Shown: positions 8,060-16,818 of the stretch, in pieces | How positions within the stretch are numbered: the first letter of the stretch is position 1 | Layout: the number at the start of each line of letters is the position of its first letter | DNA from: Tabrizicola flagellatus | Lineage (GTDB): Bacteria > Pseudomonadota > Alphaproteobacteria > Rhodobacterales > Rhodobacteraceae | Assembly: GCF_008271465.1 (NCBI RefSeq) | Contig: NZ_VMDU01000005.1 | Location: 1-64,000 of the forward strand | Direction of reading: 5' to 3' | DNA length: 64,000 nucleotides | Position numbers and translations under genes: made by a program | The notes under the pieces: generated by a model | What the model was told of the DNA's origin: nothing | Seen by the model: the letters and a program-made list of their open reading frames with translations, nothing else | The model's database searches: none

Positions 8060-9138
8060 GGTCTCCTGGCCTTGCGTCGCATCGCATCGGCAAAGCGAAT
8101 GGCCGCGGCGATCGCCCGGTAATGCTCGGTCCGGATCTCCTGTCCGATCTTGACGGAGGCGTGGATCGCCCTGGCCGTAGGGGGGTCGCTGTGGATCGGC
8201 ACTCCGGCTTCGGCAGCGCGCTCGCGGATCTTGCGGGCGATCTCGTCGACACCCTTTGCGACGCATACGGGCGCATTGCCGCGCCTGCGATCCCACTTCA
8301 GCGCAACGGCATAGTGCGTCGGGTTGACGACGACCACGTCGGCCGTTCGGACATCGGCCAGCATGCGATTGGTCGCAACTTCCTGCGCCCGTTGCCGCCG
8401 GGCCGATTTCAGATGCGGGTCACCCTCGCTTTCCTTGAATTCGTCCAGCATCTCCTTGCGCGACATGCGATGACGACGGCGGTGTTGCCCGACCTGCCAA
8501 AGATAATCGATTCCACCGACAGCAAGCTGGATCGCGAACAAGATCAGCAGGAACTCCAGCAGCATGCGGGCCATCAGGGCAGCCGACATGGCTGGGCTCA
8601 GATAGATGCTGGACAGGATGTCCTCCATCCGACCGGCAAGGAGGACGTAGAGCACCAGTCCGACAAGCGTCAGTTTGACCACGCCCTTGGCGAACTCGAC
8701 CAGTCCGTCCGAGCCGAACTTCTGCCTTGCCGTGGTGACGAGAGAGATGCGCGACAGTCTTGGCGCGAGTTTTCCGGGGGCCAGGACGATGCCTCTGCTG
8801 ACGACCAGCATTGCAAGGACAAGTACCGGTGCAAGCAGGAGAAGGGATAGCGGCGGAAGCGCAAGTCCGAGGACGGTTCCCCAGAAGATTCCGCTGCCCC
8901 CTGTGGCTACCAGAGCGGAAAGCCGGTCGGCCTGGTCGATCAACACCATGCCCGCGGTTCCCGCGCGTTCCGCTGCCCAACCGCCGAAGCTGAACAACGC
9001 CAGCAGCAACCCTCCCGTAGCGGCAGCCGTCTGCAGATCGACCGATCGCGGAATATCACCTTCCCTTCTGGCCTGGTCGAGTTTCTGCTGGGAGGCCTCA
9101 TGTTCCTTCTCGCCGGCATCTTCCTGTTCGCCACTCAT
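8056..9138 (-). CDS. flhB: Flagellar export switch protein FlhB
   Basis: A 360-residue inner-membrane protein with four N-terminal transmembrane helices and a cytoplasmic C-domain. The autocleavage motif NPTH is present at about residue 272 (VVVNPTHYAVALKWD), so the substrate-specificity switch should work. The N-terminus reads MSGEQEDAGEKEHEASQQ, with the family pattern EKTEaPTxxKLxxARxxGxxxxS partly recognisable as KLDQARREGDIPRSVDL. The start at 9138 is chosen because it gives family length; it overlaps the fliR stop. Confidence 0.95.
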   Translation of the reverse strand: MSGEQEDAGEKEHEASQQKLDQARREGDIPRSVDLQTAAATGGLLLALFSFGGWAAERAGTAGMVLIDQADRLSALVATGGSGIFWGTVLGLALPPLSLLLLAPVLVLAMLVVSRGIVLAPGKLAPRLSRISLVTTARQKFGSDGLVEFAKGVVKLTLVGLVLYVLLAGRMEDILSSIYLSPAMSAALMARMLLEFLLILFAIQLAVGGIDYLWQVGQHRRRHRMSRKEMLDEFKESEGDPHLKSARRQRAQEVATNRMLADVRTADVVVVNPTHYAVALKWDRRRGNAPVCVAKGVDEIARKIRERAAEAGVPIHSDPPTARAIHASVKIGQEIRTEHYRAIAAAIRFADAMRRKARRP

Positions 9139-9917
9139 GGAACCGCTCCGAAAGGTGCTGCCATGTGATCGGACAAGGCGGCAAGCCAGACCATGAGGAT
9201 GGCCGGCGCAGCGACTGCGAGCATCGCCATGCCCCCAAGCGTCAAAGCCGGAGCGCCGACCATGGAAACCATGAGCGTCGGCATGGCCCGGTTGATGGCG
9301 CCAAGCGCCAGATTGTAGAGGAGCGAGGCTATTACGAAGGGCGCGCTCAGCGTGAACGCCAGGCTGAAGCACCGGCCGATCAGGGCGACGCTCCAGTCTG
9401 CCGCATCGGACGACAGTGGAAGACGGGCGGCCGGAAGGAAATCATAGGAAAGCATCAAGAGCTCGGCCGCCCGGACATGAAGCCCGGAGATCATGGCCAG
9501 CGCGATCCCGGCCATCGTGAGCAGATTGCCGATCGCCGGTTGTGGCTCGGGCGCGGCACCGGCAAACAGCTGGGACAGCGTCGTCGCCTGCGCGATGATT
9601 GCGGCTGCGGTCGTGAGGGCGACCAGAAACAGCCTCAGGCCGACACCGAGGATCAGCCCCGAGACGGCCTCACTTCCAAGGGCGACGAAGGTGGGGTCGG
9701 GCATGCCGGATGCCAGACGGTCCGCCAGAACTGGCGACAGGACGATTGCGAATGCAGCGACCAAGGCAAGCTTGATCCGCTGTGGAACGACCGGGTCACC
9801 CAGCCCCGGCATCAGGGCAACCATGGCTCCGACACGCACGAAAACCAGGGTTGCTGCCCAAGCCAGCCCCTCGGCGAGATAGAGAAGCCGCGAGAGTTCG
9901 GCGAGCAGTCCCGTCAT
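9135..9917 (-). CDS. fliR: Flagellar export gate protein FliR
   Basis: A 260-residue protein with about six hydrophobic helices. Family features include FVRVGAMVALMPGLGDPVVPQR near residue 25 and the C-terminal NLALGAINRAMPTLMVSMVGAPALT block. It forms the export gate with FliP and FliQ. It overlaps flhA upstream and flhB downstream by four bases each, giving a tightly coupled flhA-fliR-flhB set. Confidence 0.95.
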   Translation of the reverse strand: MTGLLAELSRLLYLAEGLAWAATLVFVRVGAMVALMPGLGDPVVPQRIKLALVAAFAIVLSPVLADRLASGMPDPTFVALGSEAVSGLILGVGLRLFLVALTTAAAIIAQATTLSQLFAGAAPEPQPAIGNLLTMAGIALAMISGLHVRAAELLMLSYDFLPAARLPLSSDAADWSVALIGRCFSLAFTLSAPFVIASLLYNLALGAINRAMPTLMVSMVGAPALTLGGMAMLAVAAPAILMVWLAALSDHMAAPFGAVP

Positions 9918-11989
9918 GCCGGCACCTGGCCAAGAAGCGCGGGGCGGGCGTCCGTGCTGATCTCCTCGTAGGATAGAACCGGCATCTGCAACCCCTTTGC
10001 CTGGACGACGGTACGCAGGAAGCGCCTTCGACCGACCGAAGTGACAAGGGCAGGGTAGATGCCTGCTTCGGCCGCACGGTTCACCCGTTCGGTCAACCCG
10101 TTGGCGAGGCGGGAGAACAGTTCGGGTGGGAGGGCGACATCCCGCTGGCCGCGGTCGCCATCGATCTGGTAGCTTGCAAAAGTCTTTTCCCAGTCGGGTG
10201 CAAGCTGGATCAGGGGAATGGATCCGTCCGGCCGCTTGAGGTCGGCCACGATCTGGAATCCGAGCCGCTGACGGACATGCTCGCAGATGGCTTCCGGCGA
10301 TCCGAGGCCGCGGGCCTCCGCCACGGCCTCGAGGATCAGAGGCAGGTTGCGGATCGACACCCGTTCGTCGAGGAGCAGCCGCAGGACAGCGTGCAGGAGA
10401 TCCATAGGCACCTTGTCCGGCAGAAGGTCGTCGAGAAGCCTGCGGTTAGCCTCGGCGCGGGCGGGATCGGACAGGCGCACGAACTCGTCGAGGAGCCTGC
10501 GCAGGCTGCGCAGGGTCAGGAGGCGCGACAGGTTGCCCTTGAGGACCTCAAGCAGATGGGTAGCCAGGACCTCCGTTGGTGTTACCACGGTCAGGCCCGA
10601 CAGGGCCGCATCTTCCTGCTGGTCCGGGCGGATCCAGCGGGCCGGCGCGCCATAGACCGGCTCTCGGGTGTCGAGCCCGTCGGGGGCGGGGACGCCCTCG
10701 CTCAGGAGTACCAGGACACGGTCGGGAATGAGGGTGTCGCAGACCCTCTCGACACCTTGTAGTCGGATCCGGTACTGACCCGGTGCAAGCGAGACCTCGT
10801 CAGTCAACCGGATTTCGGGGAGGATCAGGCCAAAGGTTGTGGCGACATGATTGCGCATGTTGGCGATGCGGCTGTCCAGGCCGGTGGCCGGATCCAGAAC
10901 CATGGCCACGAGGTTCGGGGCGAATTCGATATGAATGTCATCGAAGTCCAGAAGATCGCCCATCGACCTGGGCCTGGAAGGTTCGAGGGTCGCGACATCG
11001 GCGTCAGTAGCCTGCGGTTCCGGCTGCGACCGAAAGTAGGCAATCGCACCAAGTGCGACCGCCGCCAGCATGAAAGGCAGGAACGGCATACCCGGGACAA
11101 GCGCAAAGAGGCCCATAAGGGCGGCGACTGTCCCCAGCGCCCCGGGATAGCGGCCCAGTTGCGCAAAGAACGAGATGTCCGCGGTTCCCTTCTGACTGCC
11201 TTTCGCCAATAGAAGCGCTGCCGCGACCGAAATGATGACGGCGGGTATCTGGCTGACCAATCCATCCCCGACAGTCAGGATTGTGTAGGTCTCGAACGCC
11301 GTTCCCGCGTCGACTCCGTGGATGAAGATTCCGACCACCAGCCCCATGATTATGTTCAGGGTGGTGATCAACAGCCCGGCGATCGCATCGCCCTTCACGA
11401 ACTTGGATGCGCCGTCAAGAGAGCCGAAGAAAGTCGTCTCCGCGAGTTCCTGTTCGCGGCGCTGCTTTGCCTCGGCATGATCGATCGCTCCGGCCGACAT
11501 GTCCGCATCGATGGCGAGCTGACGCCCGGGCATGCCGTCAAGGGCGAAGCGGGCTCCGACCTCGGCCATCCGCCCGGCTCCCTTGGTGATCACGATGAAA
11601 TTGACGATCAGGAGGACAATGAAGATCACCAGCCCAAGGATCAGGTCGCCTCCCATGATGAACTGGGCAAAACCTTCGATGACATGACCGGCCGCATCGG
11701 TCCCCGTGTGACCCTGGCCGATGATGAGCTTTGTGGACGAGACGTTCAGTGCGAGGCGCAACAGGAGGGACGCAAGCAGGATCGTCGGAAAGGCCGAGAA
11801 ATCCAGTGGGCGGTCGATGAACAGGGTGACGGTCAGCATCAGGATCGCCAGGGCAAACGACAGCGCAAGTCCGATGTCCAGCATCCACGACGGAACCGGC
11901 AGGATCATCATCACGATCACGGCCATCAAGCCGATCGCCAGAAGGATCGTGGGTCGCAGCATCGACTGGATGGGAAAGCTGTAGGTCAT
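9914..11989 (-). CDS. flhA: Flagellar export gate protein FlhA
   Basis: A 691-residue protein of normal length. There are about eight transmembrane helices in the first 320 residues, with the FHIPEP-family loop visible as KFVKGDAIAGLLITTLNIIMG and VGDGLVSQIPAVIISVAAALL. A large cytoplasmic docking domain follows for chaperone-substrate complexes. ATG 11989 (MTYSFPIQSMLRPT) is preferred over a longer in-frame start, which would overlap the transglycosylase gene. Confidence 0.96.
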   Translation of the reverse strand: MTYSFPIQSMLRPTILLAIGLMAVIVMMILPVPSWMLDIGLALSFALAILMLTVTLFIDRPLDFSAFPTILLASLLLRLALNVSSTKLIIGQGHTGTDAAGHVIEGFAQFIMGGDLILGLVIFIVLLIVNFIVITKGAGRMAEVGARFALDGMPGRQLAIDADMSAGAIDHAEAKQRREQELAETTFFGSLDGASKFVKGDAIAGLLITTLNIIMGLVVGIFIHGVDAGTAFETYTILTVGDGLVSQIPAVIISVAAALLLAKGSQKGTADISFFAQLGRYPGALGTVAALMGLFALVPGMPFLPFMLAAVALGAIAYFRSQPEPQATDADVATLEPSRPRSMGDLLDFDDIHIEFAPNLVAMVLDPATGLDSRIANMRNHVATTFGLILPEIRLTDEVSLAPGQYRIRLQGVERVCDTLIPDRVLVLLSEGVPAPDGLDTREPVYGAPARWIRPDQQEDAALSGLTVVTPTEVLATHLLEVLKGNLSRLLTLRSLRRLLDEFVRLSDPARAEANRRLLDDLLPDKVPMDLLHAVLRLLLDERVSIRNLPLILEAVAEARGLGSPEAICEHVRQRLGFQIVADLKRPDGSIPLIQLAPDWEKTFASYQIDGDRGQRDVALPPELFSRLANGLTERVNRAAEAGIYPALVTSVGRRRFLRTVVQAKGLQMPVLSYEEISTDARPALLGQVPA

Positions 11990-11990
11990 T

Positions 11991-12662
11991 TCACGGCCCT
12001 CCGATAAGCGGGCGCAGACCCGCCGTCGAAGAGAACAGCGAGCCATTTCGCCCCGTACCTCCCGCAAGGAGCAGGGGAAAGCCGTTCCTGCGATCCGGCA
12101 CGACCGGCTCTGCCATCACGGCTTCTCCGGAAAGCCGCGCGTAGGCTGTCTCGAATTTGCCACGATAGGCCGTTGCGTATTCTGGCGTCGCCGAGTGATA
12201 CGCCGCGGCGGCCAGCGCCCAGTCCCCGGTGCGCGCATACTGTTTCGCCAGGTATTCGGCGGCGTAGTTGGCGTTGCGGACGGGGTCCAACATCTCGTCG
12301 ATCGAGGCAAAGGCCGCCGCATGCCAGCGATAGTTGAGCTGAAAGCAACCGAGGTCCAGATTGGTTGCCCCATCCCGCAGCGCCTGGGCAACGCTGTCTG
12401 CTGCTTCACCCGGGCTGTCGAACCATTGCCCGTCGCCGCCGAAGTTGACCGTCCAGGGCCATGGCTGACCATTGCGGCCGCTTTCCACCGTCGTGATTGC
12501 AAGGAGGACGGCATAGGGAACACCGCTGCGAACCGAGGCCGAGGCCGCCGCTTCACGGCAAAGGTCCGAGGGGTTGCCCATCGAATTGCCAGGATCCGGC
12601 GCCAGAAACGGAACTGCGAAGACAAGGAAGAGTCTGACGGTTGCCGCTTTGCCGAAGGTCAT
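11991..12662 (-). CDS. Periplasmic lytic transglycosylase of the flagellar cluster (SLT fold)
   Basis: A 223-residue exported protein. The N-terminal hydrophobic signal is followed by a lysozyme-like SLT domain with catalytic Glu in TTVESGRNG (about residue 60), then LGCFQLNYRWHA and YAAEYLAKQYARTGDWALAAAAYHS, all typical of SLT domains. Such enzymes open peptidoglycan for the rod; the flgH/flhA neighbourhood suggests this role, similar to SltF of Rhodobacter. ATG 12662 has GAGGTGAGAAG just upstream and beats the in-frame start at 12680. It lies one base from flhA. Confidence 0.85.
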   Translation of the reverse strand: MTFGKAATVRLFLVFAVPFLAPDPGNSMGNPSDLCREAAASASVRSGVPYAVLLAITTVESGRNGQPWPWTVNFGGDGQWFDSPGEAADSVAQALRDGATNLDLGCFQLNYRWHAAAFASIDEMLDPVRNANYAAEYLAKQYARTGDWALAAAAYHSATPEYATAYRGKFETAYARLSGEAVMAEPVVPDRRNGFPLLLAGGTGRNGSLFSSTAGLRPLIGGP

Positions 12663-12733
12663 CTTCTCACCTCTCTGCATAGAGCCGGACCCTGCATCCT
12701 GAAGGGCACCCGTCGAAACTAACCGGGGAATTC

Positions 12734-12748
12734 TTTATGCATGGTTAG
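12734..12748 (-). promoter_or_regulatory. Weak CtrA-like box upstream of the transglycosylase gene
   Basis: On the minus strand CTAA-CCATGCA-TAAA, with 7-base spacing and the CTAACCAT half close to the canonical TTAACCAT. It matches at 6 of 8 defined positions. It lies in the 91-base gap before the transglycosylase-flhA-fliR-flhB set, about 70 bases from the ATG. Confidence 0.3.
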
Positions 12749-12753
12749 TGGGT

Positions 12754-14919
12754 TCACTCGCCCGCAGGCGGGTTTACCGAGTCGAGCAGCGCCTTGATTG
12801 CGGTGCGTGAGGCGAGGCTCGCTTCCATCGTGGAAGTAGCGCGCCCGAGAAGACCGGCGGTCGCATCCGGTTCCAGCCGCGCCGAGGTAAGGGCAGGGTC
12901 ACGCCATGCTTCCGGCACTGGGGAGTCTGGCGAAGCCGCCACGCCTCGCCACAGCTCGACCCTGGCCGCATCATCCGGTTTCCCCGCAGACGACAACGCG
13001 GCGGCAGCTGCGGGAAGATCGTTGAGCTGCAAGAGGGCTTGTGCGCGGACAGCAGCACTCTCCGGGTCGTCCAGCCCCGCAAGCAGCTGCACTACGGATC
13101 GCGCATCACCGATCCGGAGCAAAGCCGCCGCCGCCACCAATCTCCGCTGTGGCGGGTCGGCTACCGATACCTGACCGGTCCAGACCAACGCAGCGTCAGG
13201 AAAACCCAGATCCAGCAGGCGCTTGGCAATGTCCAGTTCAAGGTTCTGCATGACTTTCGGCGGGACTGCACCGGCGGGAAGCACGGCGTGCCGCAAGAAC
13301 GTGTCGTCATCTGCCCGGGACGCTGCAACCCGCCAAAGATCGGCGATCACATCATCCGCAAGGCCCTGATAGCCGAAGGCGGCATCGAACTGGTCTGAGA
13401 GGGCGAGAGACAGCACGATCGCGCGCCTGACCTGTTCGCCACGGGCCGTATCTCCGATTTCGCCCTGAAACGAGCGCAGCGTGTCCGGCACGTCCGCCCG
13501 CAAGGGTTGGAGTTTCCGAAAATGCGCCTCGACCAGCGTCACCAGGCCATCCGCATTGTTGCCATCCAGAGCCACGGCATCGGCTGCATGGCGCTGGGCG
13601 GAGTCCGAATTGCCAAGACGCAAATCGCTTGCGGCGTCCAGCAGCGCGATCGACTGCGCCTCGGCATTGGGGGTTCGCGCCATGGCGTCGCGAACCATGC
13701 GAGCGGCATCTGTATCGCCGACCGCGAGGAAACGTTCCGCCAGGCCCGTACCAAGGTGGTTGCGCAGGTGCGGTGGCAAGGCCAGAAAGGCGCGCAGGAT
13801 TGCCGCGCGGTTGATCCCTTTGTGCCGAGGCAGACGGTCGCGGGCCAGCGCCGCCCAAAGCGCCGCCGGACCATCGCAATCTAGCATCATGGCAAATGGC
13901 GTTGCGGGATCGGGCTCACCGTCAATGATCCTCCCCATCGACGTGTAGAGGGAAAGGGTTTCGGCATCTTGCGTGACGGACGCGAGTTTGGCCATCTGTA
14001 CGGCCTCGGCTCCGAAGCCGAGATGCAGATGCAGACGGACCGAGCGAAGGACGGCCTCGGTGTCGACCTGATCGAACTCCCCGTAAAGTCCCGACCGCGC
14101 CGATGCCAACATATCCACCGGAGAACTCGCCTCGCCCCAAGCCTGGATATCCAGCAGCGTCTCGTCCGCGCAGTTCGATGCGGATGCGGGGTCGCTTCGG
14201 GGGGTGCTGGGAAGGTTGACGGAAAGGCCAGGTTGCTCCCCGATGCGGATGCCGGACCAGGGCAGGTCGCCGACCCCTCTCCGGGGAGTTCCGGATGGCC
14301 TGACCGGCAGTCGCAGGTCAACGAGTCCATCCGCCGCGCCACGGGCGAGCTGCTCCAGAAGCTCGGTGCGCAAAGGATCCAGCGAAACGCCACCGGTTGC
14401 CAGGGGCAAAGGTAATGGCTGCGTCTGCTCGGACGGGCCCCAGGCAGTCCGTCGGTCCAGCCAGCTGTACTTGGGAGACGGCGTGGAAACGGGCGCTGGC
14501 TCCGCGGCAGGCTTTGACATCCAGCGGCTTTCGAAGCTGGCCTCGAAGGCGGATGACTGCGGTGCTTCGCCTGGCTTGATGTCCAGGACAACGACACCAG
14601 GCCGGTACTCAAAGGGAAAGATATGGCAATCACAGCCGATGCTCAACCGCAGGGCTCCGGTGTCGGGATCCGTGGCGATATTGGCTGCACGCGCACGCGT
14701 GATCCTCTGCCAGACATTCGACAGATCGTAGTCCGGCTGCTTAATGTTGACAGTTGCGAAGGCATATCCGCCTTCCGCGCGACCGAGTATCCACTCGGTC
14801 GCGTCCGGAAGTTCGACGACCAGACGGGTGAAACTGCCATGCTCGCCAGAATAGACGCGGGCGGTTTCAGCACTGACGGGAACTGCAAGGCACAGAAGGA
14901 TCAGGGCAAGACGGATCAC
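12754..14919 (-). CDS. Large periplasmic helical-repeat protein of the motor gene cluster, function unknown
   Basis: A 721-residue protein with a signal peptide (MIRLALILLCLAVPVSA). An N-terminal beta-rich region of about 110 residues resembles an AMIN-type domain (GSFTRLVVELPDATEWILG; PGVVVLDIKPGEA). A proline-rich linker follows, then about 450 residues of Ala/Leu-rich helical, TPR-like repeats (AERFLAVGDTDAARMVRDAMARTP). Its start overlaps the motA stop, so the two are probably cotranslated. An AMIN-like domain would suit peptidoglycan or outer-membrane attachment. A role in stator anchoring or motor scaffolding is inferred, by loose analogy to the rhizobial periplasmic protein MotC; no sequence relation to MotC is claimed. 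Confidence 0.7.
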   Translation of the reverse strand: MIRLALILLCLAVPVSAETARVYSGEHGSFTRLVVELPDATEWILGRAEGGYAFATVNIKQPDYDLSNVWQRITRARAANIATDPDTGALRLSIGCDCHIFPFEYRPGVVVLDIKPGEAPQSSAFEASFESRWMSKPAAEPAPVSTPSPKYSWLDRRTAWGPSEQTQPLPLPLATGGVSLDPLRTELLEQLARGAADGLVDLRLPVRPSGTPRRGVGDLPWSGIRIGEQPGLSVNLPSTPRSDPASASNCADETLLDIQAWGEASSPVDMLASARSGLYGEFDQVDTEAVLRSVRLHLHLGFGAEAVQMAKLASVTQDAETLSLYTSMGRIIDGEPDPATPFAMMLDCDGPAALWAALARDRLPRHKGINRAAILRAFLALPPHLRNHLGTGLAERFLAVGDTDAARMVRDAMARTPNAEAQSIALLDAASDLRLGNSDSAQRHAADAVALDGNNADGLVTLVEAHFRKLQPLRADVPDTLRSFQGEIGDTARGEQVRRAIVLSLALSDQFDAAFGYQGLADDVIADLWRVAASRADDDTFLRHAVLPAGAVPPKVMQNLELDIAKRLLDLGFPDAALVWTGQVSVADPPQRRLVAAAALLRIGDARSVVQLLAGLDDPESAAVRAQALLQLNDLPAAAAALSSAGKPDDAARVELWRGVAASPDSPVPEAWRDPALTSARLEPDATAGLLGRATSTMEASLASRTAIKALLDSVNPPAGE

Positions 14920-15785
14920 GCGGCCTCCTGTTTCAGGTTCCGCATGGCCTCTTCCAGGTCTCCGAAGCCGGGCCGGATGTGGTGCGGCGTGTTCTGGCGG
15001 CCGACTTCGATGCAGATGTTGGCCGGGTGCCGGTGGAGGTTTGCGATCAGCACCTCGCGGATAAGCTGGTAGAAATGGATATCTTCCTCGACAACGGCCT
15101 TCACCCGCGCCGCGAAGGGCCCCATCAGGCCGTAGGCGAGAAACACGCCGAGGAAAGTCCCGACCAGCGCGCCGCCGATCATCTTGCCCAGCACTTCGGG
15201 AGGCTGGTCGATCGACCCCATCGTCTTGATGACGCCCAGCACGGCCGCAACGATGCCAAGCGCGGGCAAGCCGTCGGCGACCGTCTGCAGGGCATGGCTG
15301 GAATGCATCGCGTGGTGCAACGTGGCCTCCATGCGTTTGTCCAGAACTTCCTCGACCTGGTGAGGGTCGTCGTAGTTCATCGATGCGGCACGCAACGTGT
15401 CGCAGATGAGATCCATCGCCTCGTGGTCACGCTGGATGCGCGGATACTTTCCGATGATCGCCGAGCTGTCCGGCGACTCGATGTGCTCCTCAAGCGCAAC
15501 GGGGTTGGCACGGGCAAGGCGGATCAGCTCGAAGAGCAGGCACAACAGATCGCGATAGTCGTCCGGCTTCCACTTCGGGCCTTTGAAGACCTTGCCGATG
15601 TCCTTCATCGTGTGCTTGACCCCTGTCATGTCGTTCGAGATCAGGAAGGCACCGATGGCCGCCCCGCCGATCATGACCAGTTCGAATGGAAGGGCTTTCA
15701 GAATGATGCCCATCTTGCCGCCGGCCATCACATAGCCGCCGAACACCATGACGAGGATAACGGCAATGCCGACGAAGCCGAGCAT
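14916..15785 (-). CDS. motA: Flagellar motor stator protein MotA
   Basis: A 289-residue inner-membrane stator subunit. Helix 1 is GFVGIAVILVMVFGGYVMAGG and helix 2 is LPFELVMIGGAAIGAFLI. The cytoplasmic loop contains the charged block with the conserved Arg and Glu (ALEEHIESP), and helices 3-4 include DGLPALGIVAAVLGVIKTMG and GALVGTFLGVFLAYGL. It forms the ion channel with MotB, which is not in this window. ATG 15785 is chosen to match the family start; an in-frame upstream ATG at 15839 adds 18 unrelated residues and overlaps the CtrA-like box. Confidence 0.96.
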   Translation of the reverse strand: MLGFVGIAVILVMVFGGYVMAGGKMGIILKALPFELVMIGGAAIGAFLISNDMTGVKHTMKDIGKVFKGPKWKPDDYRDLLCLLFELIRLARANPVALEEHIESPDSSAIIGKYPRIQRDHEAMDLICDTLRAASMNYDDPHQVEEVLDKRMEATLHHAMHSSHALQTVADGLPALGIVAAVLGVIKTMGSIDQPPEVLGKMIGGALVGTFLGVFLAYGLMGPFAARVKAVVEEDIHFYQLIREVLIANLHRHPANICIEVGRQNTPHHIRPGFGDLEEAMRNLKQEAA

Positions 15786-15832
15786 GGGAAAGTCCTGCTG
15801 TCTGTTCAGGCAGGCAGTATCCGCCCACCGGG

Positions 15833-15847
15833 TTAACACTCTCTGAC
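15833..15847. promoter_or_regulatory. Weak CtrA-like box upstream of motA
   Basis: TTAA-CACTCTC-TGAC on the plus strand (GTCA-N7-TTAACC on the minus strand): one perfect half-site including the flanking CC, and one poor half-site, with 7-base spacing. It sits 48-62 bases upstream of the motA ATG in the 69-base gap after the motE-like gene. It could give motA and the downstream periplasmic protein their own promoter. Confidence 0.35.
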
Positions 15848-15854
15848 CGGAGAC

Positions 15855-16412
15855 CTAGTCCTTGGGGGCGGCGGCGTTGCGGCCGGCGACGATGACGCTG
15901 ACCCCGTAGGCCGCCTCCGACGACATCCCTGAAAGGATGGCGGCTGCCGCCTCTGGAGGCATCCGGCCAAGAAAGCCAGCGGCAAATTCGGGAGACATGG
16001 TCTCGAACAGGGCGGCCGCGTCCTTGGGTTTCATCGCCTGATAGACCGCCGTAAGCTTCTGGATGTCCTTCTCGGCAGCACCGTCGGCCAGGGCGATCGT
16101 TGCCTTGAGCTCCTCCTCGACGCTTCGCAGCTCTTCCAGTCTCTGGGCGATTGCCGCATCGGCGACCGCCAGGGCTGCCAGCCGATCCTTCAGCGATGCT
16201 TCCTGCGCTGCGATCCGCTCTTCGCGAAGCGTCATGGCCTGCGCGAGGGCACTCGGCATCTCGCAACGGGTGGGTTCCGGCTGTCCCTGCACGGTATCGG
16301 CTTCGGACTTCGCCAGAGCCGCCCCCACGCCGGATCCAAGGCGCAATGCCCCGGACGAGGCGAACAGCATGGCCACCACGAACAGCGCGCCTTGTCCCAG
16401 ACGGCGGCTCAT
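15855..16412 (-). CDS. MotE-like periplasmic motility protein (MgtE intracellular N-like domain)
   Basis: A 185-residue protein with an N-terminal signal anchor (ALFVVAMLFASSGALRL), then a coiled coil (about residues 60-115, EERIAAQEASLKDRLAAL). A C-terminal MgtE_N-like module follows (AVYQAMKPKDAAALFETM and FLGRMPPEAAAAILSGMS). The same architecture occurs in MotE of rhizobia, a periplasmic chaperone for a motor protein. Its start overlaps the stop of the next upstream gene. Confidence 0.8.
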   Translation of the reverse strand: MSRRLGQGALFVVAMLFASSGALRLGSGVGAALAKSEADTVQGQPEPTRCEMPSALAQAMTLREERIAAQEASLKDRLAALAVADAAIAQRLEELRSVEEELKATIALADGAAEKDIQKLTAVYQAMKPKDAAALFETMSPEFAAGFLGRMPPEAAAAILSGMSSEAAYGVSVIVAGRNAAAPKD

Positions 16413-16807
16413 TCCGCGGCCTCCAGTGCACTGCGCGGACTGCGGCGGCGCACAAGCCGCAGCCGGCGTTCGTCTGCCCCTGGTGGCTCGGTCGCAGTCG
16501 GCGCCGCAGATGCTGCCGCCGGATCCGGGAGATCGTGGAGCGAGGCGACCAGAAGCTCCAGCTTGCGGGCAACCGCCTCGCCCCGAGCTGTCAGGGCCTC
16601 CAGGCTTTCGGCGGACCCGTTGGCCGCCGACCTCGCCTTTTCAAGGGCGACGGTCATGTCGTCAACCTGTGCGGACAGAACCGCGATCGCCCCGCCCATC
16701 CCGGATTCGAGAGTCGTGAACCGCTTCAAGCGATTCGACAGGACAAAGCAGTAGATGGCGGCGCCGAAAGAGCCGGCCACAAGGAGGATGTCAGAGATCA
16801 TGTCCAT
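16409..16807 (-). CDS. Small membrane-anchored coiled-coil protein of flagellar cluster
   Basis: A 132-residue protein with one N-terminal transmembrane helix (ISDILLVAGSFGAAIYCFVL). A coiled-coil-like stretch (GAIAVLSAQVDDMTVALEKA) and a basic disordered C-terminus (RRLRLVRRRSPRSA) follow. Similar short proteins recur between fliL and motE-like genes in alphaproteobacterial flagellar clusters (I recall DUF6468 but could not check). Function unknown. It overlaps the motE-like start by four bases. Confidence 0.7.
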   Translation of the reverse strand: MDMISDILLVAGSFGAAIYCFVLSNRLKRFTTLESGMGGAIAVLSAQVDDMTVALEKARSAANGSAESLEALTARGEAVARKLELLVASLHDLPDPAAASAAPTATEPPGADERRLRLVRRRSPRSALEAAE

Positions 16808-16818
16808 GGTGCTTCGCC

